Of a stretch of 64,000 nt of DNA, positions 59,233-64,000 are shown piece by piece. Numbering within the stretch: the stretch's first letter is position 1; every line of letters begins with the position of its first letter. The notes below the pieces were generated by a model. That model saw nothing but the letters and a program-made list of their open reading frames with translations. It had not been told where the DNA came from and ran no database searches. The stretch is taken from the NCBI GenBank assembly GCA_045130475.1, contig JBGUPU010000012.1, positions 1 through 64,000 of the forward strand, given 5' to 3'. Origin of the DNA: CAG-791 sp045130475 (GTDB lineage: Bacteria; Bacillota; Clostridia; Lachnospirales; Lachnospiraceae). The position numbers and the translations under genes are program-made.

Positions 59233-60564
59233 ATGAAGGAACAGAAAAAAAACCGCGGCCGTGCAGCCAGAGTTTTGCAGGAAAAAATCGGAGAGCGGGC
59301 GGAGACTGCTGTCAGCAGTGGAAAAGAGCTTGCCGGACATGCAGTCGAGACCCTGCAGGAGAGGATCGGAGACAGAGCGGAAAGCGCGATCGGGACTGTC
59401 ATGGAAAACGCTCATTTCGAGGCTCCGGAGCTCCTGGTCAGGCCGGGACACGGCCTTTTGCATCAGGTGCCGGAGATGGAACCGCACCAGTGGTACCGTG
59501 TCCCTGTAGAGGGAGGAAAGACAGCAGACGGCTCTGAATATCATATTTATGTCAGGAAGGGCGCCTCGGATCACCTGTGCGTTTTTCTGTCCGGCGGAGG
59601 CATTGCCTGGAATCCTTATACAGCTGCCCGTCCCGTGACCGGCGGCCGTGTCCTCGCATGGCATCCCAACTATTACTGGAGCAATCTCCGGCCCTTTACC
59701 CAGTTCTTTAACATCGGAGTCGGGATCACTGACAACAGCGCAAGGCGCAATCCCTTCCGGGACTGGAATTTTGTCGTGATCACCTATGCCACCGGAGATA
59801 TGCATCTGGGACGGAATATATACCGCTACATGGATGAAGAGGGCCAGGAGCAGTGTCTGTATTTTCACGGATATGAAAATTTTATGCTGTCTATGCGCAT
59901 ATCTAAAACACTTTTCGCGGAGGCGGACAAGCTCCTGATCGCCGGCGAGAGCGCCGGCGCCTTTGCTGTTCCCGCCCTGGCGGAACAGATCCATCAGGAA
60001 TTCTACCCATCCTGCAGCGATGTCACTCTGTTTTCAGACAGCGCCCTGCTCCTGAACAAGGAGTGGAAAAAGACTGCAGCAGAGGTCTGGAATGTGCGGG
60101 AGGAGACTGTCCGTGACATCAAGGGACGGAATCTGACCCTGGACTGGTACCGTGCCCTCTACCGGCGCAGGGGAGACCGGTACCGCTATCTCTATGCCTG
60201 CTCCGTGCGGGACTATCTGCTCAGTGCTTTTTACAATGATGTAAAGAACAAGACCTACGACACCGATGAGCGGATGCAGAGGATTTTCACCCGCCAGCTC
60301 AGGGATATGGTCCGCGCCATGCAGAAAGTGACGCCTTCCTTCGGATTTTATCTCTATGACTGGCGCCGTCCGGTCCTCTACCGGGGCGGGACCATCCACA
60401 CTATGGTGCGGCAGCCGGAGTTTTACCTGCACAGGCGCGGCATGCCCAGCATGGCCAAATGGCTGGCTGACGCTGTTGACGGAGATACGCAGAGCGTGGG
60501 ACTGGAACTGCTGGAAAAGAAACGGAACTCCGGAAAAAAGAGAAGACCGGCAAAAAACAAATGA
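59233..60564 (+). CDS. Pectinacetylesterase-like alpha/beta hydrolase
   Basis: 443 residues. A predicted serine esterase of the PAE/Notum type: oxyanion region LCVFLSGGGIAWNPYTA, nucleophile in IAGESAGAFAVPAL (GxSxG, about residue 240), downstream TLFSDSALL and a late His in GGTIHTMV (about 395). No signal peptide; a basic helical N-terminus (residues 1-55) holds a repeated QEKIGERAE/QERIGDRAE unit. Third gene of a set with an acyltransferase and a membrane zinc-ribbon protein, suggesting an acylation/deacylation pair. Substrate unknown. Confidence 0.8.
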   Translation: MKEQKKNRGRAARVLQEKIGERAETAVSSGKELAGHAVETLQERIGDRAESAIGTVMENAHFEAPELLVRPGHGLLHQVPEMEPHQWYRVPVEGGKTADGSEYHIYVRKGASDHLCVFLSGGGIAWNPYTAARPVTGGRVLAWHPNYYWSNLRPFTQFFNIGVGITDNSARRNPFRDWNFVVITYATGDMHLGRNIYRYMDEEGQEQCLYFHGYENFMLSMRISKTLFAEADKLLIAGESAGAFAVPALAEQIHQEFYPSCSDVTLFSDSALLLNKEWKKTAAEVWNVREETVRDIKGRNLTLDWYRALYRRRGDRYRYLYACSVRDYLLSAFYNDVKNKTYDTDERMQRIFTRQLRDMVRAMQKVTPSFGFYLYDWRRPVLYRGGTIHTMVRQPEFYLHRRGMPSMAKWLADAVDGDTQSVGLELLEKKRNSGKKRRPAKNK

Positions 60565-60592
60565 TCCAAACGATCCAATTATAGTGAAATTC

Positions 60593-60622
60593 TTTACGTG
60601 ATGTCCCCAAAAAGGTTACAAT
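60593..60622 (+). promoter_or_regulatory. probable promoter of the PP2C phosphatase gene
   Basis: TTTACG (60593-60598), 18-bp spacer, TACAAT (60617-60622), about 90 bp upstream of the start. Neither box is consensus. Confidence 0.4.
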
Positions 60623-60712
60623 AACAGAAGATTCAAACCACGGCGATGTATACGCTCTCGCGAGCGGCATATTTTGTTATTTTGTTAGAATGATTTTGAT
60701 ATAAGAGGAATA

Positions 60713-62350
60713 ATGAAAAATTTAAAAATAAGCCGCATTGCATTTAAAAGTCTTCTGACTTATACACTGCTGATCCTGATCTTCGGTGTGACCATGTGTA
60801 TCATCGGCTACAGGGGATTTACGGAACTGCTCCTGCGCATGTACACGCGGGGCGGTTTCCGGATCGCTGCCGCAGCTCATTATGAAATCGATCCGGACCG
60901 GTTGGATGAATATCTTGAGAGCGGAGGCAGGACCGAAGGGTATCAGGAGACCTGGGACAGGCTGGACCGGCTGTGCAATGCTTCCGAAGCAACATTTATT
61001 TACGTCATCCGGCCGGACGAGTCCGACTACGGACATGTCAAATATATTATTTCCACAGTAAACCACAACAGTGTCTATACACCCTATGAAGTCGGATACA
61101 TCAAGGCGACGACCAATGATGAGTACCGGCTGAAATACAGGCTGATGATGGAAGGGAAGTCGGATTCGGAATCCCTGGTCCTTGCGGGAAAGCAGTATAA
61201 CGCGAAGACCCATCATATCACTGCCATGACTTCCCTCAAGGGAAGTGATGGAAAGACCAAGGCCCTGCTCTGTGTACAGCGGCAGATGAATGCGCTTTCC
61301 ATAGCACGAATCGAATACATTAAAGATGTTATTCAGGCGACTCTGGTGCTTGCCGTACTTGCAAACCTGCTCAATGCGATCTATCAGCGAAAGGCACTGC
61401 TGATCCCTCTGCAGAAGATCACAGATGAAGCCAGCCGTTTTGCCAAAGAAAACAATACCACCGGGAAAAAACTCACCGACGTGATCCACAACAAAGATGA
61501 GATCGGCCTGCTGGCCTCCTCCATCGACAGCATGGAAGAGCAGGTCGTGAACTATGTCGATGAAGTCAAGCAGTTTACGGCGGAAAAGGAACGTGACAAG
61601 ACGGAGCTTGCCCTTGCGGCGGCGATCCAGGACGGGATGCTTCCCAGTACCTTTCCGGCCTTTCCGGACCGTGCGGAATTTGACGTTTTTGCTTCCATGG
61701 ATCCCGCAAGAGAAGTGGGAGGCGATTTCTATGATTTCTTCCTGATCGATGAAGACCATCTCTGCCTGGAAATCGCGGATGTATCGGGGAAGGGGATTCC
61801 CGGAGCCCTGGTAATGATGTCATCCAAGATCATGCTGTCAGATTTCGCCATGACCGGCAAATCCCCTGCGGAAATCCTGCATGACGGAAACAATACACTC
61901 TGTATGAATAACAAAGACAAAGTATTTGTCACTGCCTGGCTGGGCATTCTGGAAATCTCCACCGGAAAACTTACCGCTGCCAATGCAGGGCACGAGTATC
62001 CTGTCCTGAAAAAGCCGGATGGACAGTATGAGCTCATCAAGGACAAACACGGTTTTGTCCTCGGCGGCATAGAAGACATGGAGTACACGGATTACGAGCT
62101 GCAGCTGGAGCCGGGCACGAAGCTGTTTTTATACACGGACGGACTGCCGGAGGCAGAGGACGCGGACAACAATATGTTCGGAGTGGAGCGCATGGTCAAG
62201 GCGCTGAACGAGCATCCGGATGCTGTGCCTGAGATGGTTGTGACCAATATGTATATTGCCGTCAGCGAATTTATAAAAGAGACAGAGCAGTTTGACGACC
62301 TCACCATGCTCTGCCTCGAATACAAAGGCATTACACAGAGCAGTACATAG
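60713..62350 (+). CDS. Membrane PP2C-family (SpoIIE-type) serine phosphatase with HAMP domain
   Basis: 545 residues. Two membrane helices (YTLLILIFGVTMCIIGYRGF near residue 17 and IQATLVLAVLANLLNAI near 205) enclose an extracytoplasmic sensor domain. A HAMP segment (PLQKITDEASRF) and coiled coil ELALAAAIQDGMLPSTFP lead to an RsbU/SpoIIE phosphatase: DPAREVGGDFYDFF, IADVSGKGIPGALVM, ANAGHEYPVL, LYTDGLPEA, FDDLTMLCL. All metal-binding Asp positions appear present. It probably dephosphorylates an anti-anti-sigma factor. No such partner is in the window. AAGAGGAATA precedes the ATG. Confidence 0.92.
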   Translation: MKNLKISRIAFKSLLTYTLLILIFGVTMCIIGYRGFTELLLRMYTRGGFRIAAAAHYEIDPDRLDEYLESGGRTEGYQETWDRLDRLCNASEATFIYVIRPDESDYGHVKYIISTVNHNSVYTPYEVGYIKATTNDEYRLKYRLMMEGKSDSESLVLAGKQYNAKTHHITAMTSLKGSDGKTKALLCVQRQMNALSIARIEYIKDVIQATLVLAVLANLLNAIYQRKALLIPLQKITDEASRFAKENNTTGKKLTDVIHNKDEIGLLASSIDSMEEQVVNYVDEVKQFTAEKERDKTELALAAAIQDGMLPSTFPAFPDRAEFDVFASMDPAREVGGDFYDFFLIDEDHLCLEIADVSGKGIPGALVMMSSKIMLSDFAMTGKSPAEILHDGNNTLCMNNKDKVFVTAWLGILEISTGKLTAANAGHEYPVLKKPDGQYELIKDKHGFVLGGIEDMEYTDYELQLEPGTKLFLYTDGLPEAEDADNNMFGVERMVKALNEHPDAVPEMVVTNMYIAVSEFIKETEQFDDLTMLCLEYKGITQSST

Positions 62351-62363
62351 TTTTCATCACACA

Positions 62364-62390
62364 GTTTTCACCATGTATACATGTGAAAAC
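62364..62390. repeat. 27-bp near-palindrome containing TGTATACA
   Basis: GTTTTCAC and GTGAAAAC flank ATGTATACAT, with one offset base. It lies between the convergent PP2C and SRAP genes. There is no T-run, so it is not a classical terminator. Confidence 0.6.
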
Positions 62391-62421
62391 AAAGTCCCGG
62401 GGCCGGAGACTGATCCATTGT

Positions 62422-62473
62422 AAAAAAAAGTATACGGGCGGCGCCTGAAATCAGTGCGCTGCCCGTATTTTCA
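62422..62473. terminator. bidirectional terminator between the PP2C and SRAP genes
   Basis: ATACGGGCGGCGC and GCGCTGCCCGTAT (from about 62432 and 62456) form a stem with TTTTCATTTC on the plus side and ACTTTTTTTT on the minus side. It overlaps the last codons of the SRAP gene. Confidence 0.85.
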
Positions 62474-63263
62474 TTTCTGTCAGGGAATATTGCAGGAGAT
62501 CTTCCGGTTTCGTCTGTGGACGGATCCAGTCCAGTGCGGCCTCCGGCGGCAGGATCAGCGGCATCCTGTCGTGGATCCGGGACAGCTCCTGACCGGGCTC
62601 TCTTGTCAGTATGACAAAGACAGGGACATTGTTTTCGATCCGGTAGAGGCCGCACAGCCAGGTGACAGAAGAAGCCTTCAGAACCTCTTCGCCGAGTTCA
62701 GTATGAGCCGGCAGGACTGTCTCCATGCTCACTTCAGGGGATCTCTTTTCAGGGGATTTCTCTTCAGGGAATCTCTTCTCAGGGGATTTCTCTCCATGGG
62801 ATTTCTCTTCGGCGTATCTCTCTTCAGGGGATTTGCCGGGAGCAGGAAGTTGGGGAAAAGAGCCGGAGCAGATCGCGTACTTCTGCCCTGTCTTCCTGCG
62901 GCCGCGTTCATCGGTAAAATGCTCCCATTCATAATACCAGGAGGCGGGAACGATGCAGCGCCGGGAAGTCCAGGCATCCCGGAAGGCTGCTTTTTCGGCC
63001 GCAGTCTCCGTACGCGCATTGACGAGAAGCATGCCTTTTTCACCGGTCCTGCCTGCGGGCAGCCTGAAACCCCACTGCATAGGATAAACGGCAGCATTGC
63101 CTCTCTTGTCCGGCGCCAGGACAGGCACGATGTCTGTCGGGCGGATCTCGCCGGATGTTTTCAGGCTGTGCACAAATCTTCTCAGCAGAGGAGACTTTCG
63201 GGCGGCAGCCAGAATGTATTCGAGATCCGGCGAGCCGGGCAGAACGTAAAAGCGGGTGCACAT
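62451..63263 (-). CDS. SRAP/HMCES-type DNA-protein crosslink protein (YedK-like)
   Basis: 270 residues. SRAP proteins crosslink to abasic sites in single-stranded DNA through the N-terminal Cys2. Here Cys follows the start Met (MCTRFYV). Further active-site blocks are VNARTETAAEKAAFRDAW, RCIVPASWYYEWEH and IHDRMPLIL. Between residues about 140 and 180 an extra 35-residue pentapeptide repeat of KSPE type is inserted, from a DNA minisatellite. AAAGGAAACAGATC precedes the ATG. Convergent with the PP2C gene. Confidence 0.92.
   Translation of the reverse strand: MCTRFYVLPGSPDLEYILAAARKSPLLRRFVHSLKTSGEIRPTDIVPVLAPDKRGNAAVYPMQWGFRLPAGRTGEKGMLLVNARTETAAEKAAFRDAWTSRRCIVPASWYYEWEHFTDERGRRKTGQKYAICSGSFPQLPAPGKSPEERYAEEKSHGEKSPEKRFPEEKSPEKRSPEVSMETVLPAHTELGEEVLKASSVTWLCGLYRIENNVPVFVILTREPGQELSRIHDRMPLILPPEAALDWIRPQTKPEDLLQYSLTEMKIRAAH
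62737..62841 (-). repeat. seven-unit 15-bp coding minisatellite in the SRAP gene
   Basis: Consecutive 15-bp units resembling GGGGATTTCTCTTCA (plus strand) start at 62737, 62752, 62767, 62782, 62797, 62812 and 62827. They encode five-residue units such as EKSPE and KRFPE. Copy-number changes would keep the frame. Confidence 0.88.
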
Positions 63264-63536
63264 GATCTGTTTCCTTTCAATCTTATAGTTGTGCTGTACT
63301 TAACACTGTTATAGGGCGCATCCGGTGATCCTGTCAAGAAGGTCAGGCCTGCCCGGCCTGCAAAAGGCATCTGCCGTCACGATACAGACCCTTCTGAAAA
63401 GCAGAGCCTTCTGCGTGCATTTTCTGTATGTCATTTTCGTATACAAAACAGCGTGCAAAAAAGGAGTCGACCTGCTACAATAACTATATTGCACAGGGCA
63501 AAGCCGCCGTTTGGTCAAATAAACGGAGGTGATTGT

Positions 63537-64000
63537 GTGATTTCAAAACAGATAATCGTTTTTCATGACGCAGCTGCCCGGTTATTAAGAAGGCTGCGGT
63601 TTTCTGGTCCTGTTTTTTGGGTATATGTGCTTCTGCTGCTCTTGTTTTTGTGCGGCTGTTCCTCCGGCGCAGACCAGCCTGTACTGGAACCCGTTCAGAT
63701 ATCAGAGAATGCAGACACCTCTTCTCAGAGCACGGAGCGGGAAGATCTGCCGCAGACGACGGTGACTGTCCATATCTGCGGTGCGGTTAGAAAAGAGGGC
63801 GTATATATACTGCCCGCCGGGAGCAGGATCCGTGATGCCGTGGAAGCTGCCGGCGGATTTTCGGAAAACGCAGACAGGTCCTGGCTGAATCTGGCGATGC
63901 AGATCGAGGATGCCTGGCAGATCCGTGTTCCCTCAAAGGAGGAGACAGCAAATTTTCTCAGACCGCAGGGGGATTCCGGACAGGAGACGGCGGGTGCTGC
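63537..64000 (+). CDS. comEA: ComEA-like competence protein, 3' end cut by window
   Basis: Reading from the GTG at 63537 gives VISKQIIVFHDAAARLLRRL, then a hydrophobic helix WVYVLLLLLFLCGCSSG that could be a membrane anchor or lipoprotein signal (LCGC). After an acidic Ser/Thr linker comes an SLBB domain: VTVHICGAVRKEGVYILPAG, RIRDAVEAAGGFSENADRSW, LNLAMQIEDAWQIRVPSKEE. This is the ComEA order; the helix-hairpin-helix DNA-binding domain should lie beyond position 64000. ACGGAGGTGATT precedes the GTG. ComEA binds incoming DNA during transformation. The 5' region holds GTATAC (63439-63444) and a TACAAT word near 63476. Confidence 0.85.
   Translation, partial: MISKQIIVFHDAAARLLRRLRFSGPVFWVYVLLLLLFLCGCSSGADQPVLEPVQISENADTSSQSTEREDLPQTTVTVHICGAVRKEGVYILPAGSRIRDAVEAAGGFSENADRSWLNLAMQIEDAWQIRVPSKEETANFLRPQGDSGQETAGA

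Noticed and set aside
1..64000. CRISPR array, prophage or intact insertion sequence
   Set aside because: No regularly spaced identical repeats with unique spacers, no phage structural genes, and no complete transposase. The only transposase trace is the N-terminal domain of the LacZ fusion.

Overview
The window looks like a chromosomal segment of a low-to-moderate GC anaerobic Firmicute, most likely a Lachnospiraceae-type Clostridium relative. This is inferred from Bacillota-style ribosome binding sites and TTGACA/TATAAT promoters, an FMN and a glycine riboswitch, NADP-glutamate dehydrogenase, GH2/GH13/GH114 glycoside hydrolases, SdpRI, and several small families I associate with Lachnospiraceae (DUF5721, DUF6320). 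All functional calls come from reading the translated sequence. No database search was run.

Layout. 1-1.0 kb: seven tRNA genes on the minus strand behind one near-consensus promoter. 1.0-10 kb: housekeeping genes (rdgB, an RlmL-type rRNA methylase, a Cof-type HAD phosphatase, a short UvrA paralogue) and two ammonium-assimilating genes, gdhA and asnA, whose upstream regions share the palindrome TTGTATACAA. 10-20 kb: a Rad3/DinG-type helicase with a nuclease-like N-terminus, a spacer holding a run of DnaA-box-like words, a GH13 enzyme, glutamate-cysteine ligase, a cytosolic hybrid histidine kinase, acylphosphatase and a double-Nudix protein. 20-32 kb: a LacZ-type beta-galactosidase fused in frame to the N-terminal domain of a transposase, a secreted GH114 enzyme, peroxiredoxin, Hsp20, Nudix, DegV, MarR, Maf and a TtcA-like protein.

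32-49 kb is mostly biosynthetic: pyrBI, argG facing away from a GNAT gene and argJBD (with ARG-box-like sequence between them), a glycine-riboswitch-controlled AGCS symporter, an FAH-family protein, a NifX-FKBP fusion, and a ribDEBAH cluster behind an FMN riboswitch. 49-64 kb: two tandem CBS/CorC-type membrane proteins, a single polypeptide that joins a GH5 cellulase-like domain to a BcsA-like cellulose synthase, an SdpRI pair with flanking 22-bp operators, an acyltransferase/DUF6320/pectinacetylesterase-like trio, a PP2C (SpoIIE-type) phosphatase, an SRAP protein with a coding minisatellite, and the start of comEA, cut by the window end.

The least ordinary items are the transposase-LacZ fusion, the GH5-cellulose synthase fusion, the NifX-metal-linker-FKBP fusion, the putative TTGTATACAA regulon of gdhA and asnA, a dispersed intergenic TTCATCGCGCA motif next to hairpins, and a perfect 29-bp inverted repeat inside the argJ-argB spacer. 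No CRISPR array, prophage or intact insertion sequence was seen.
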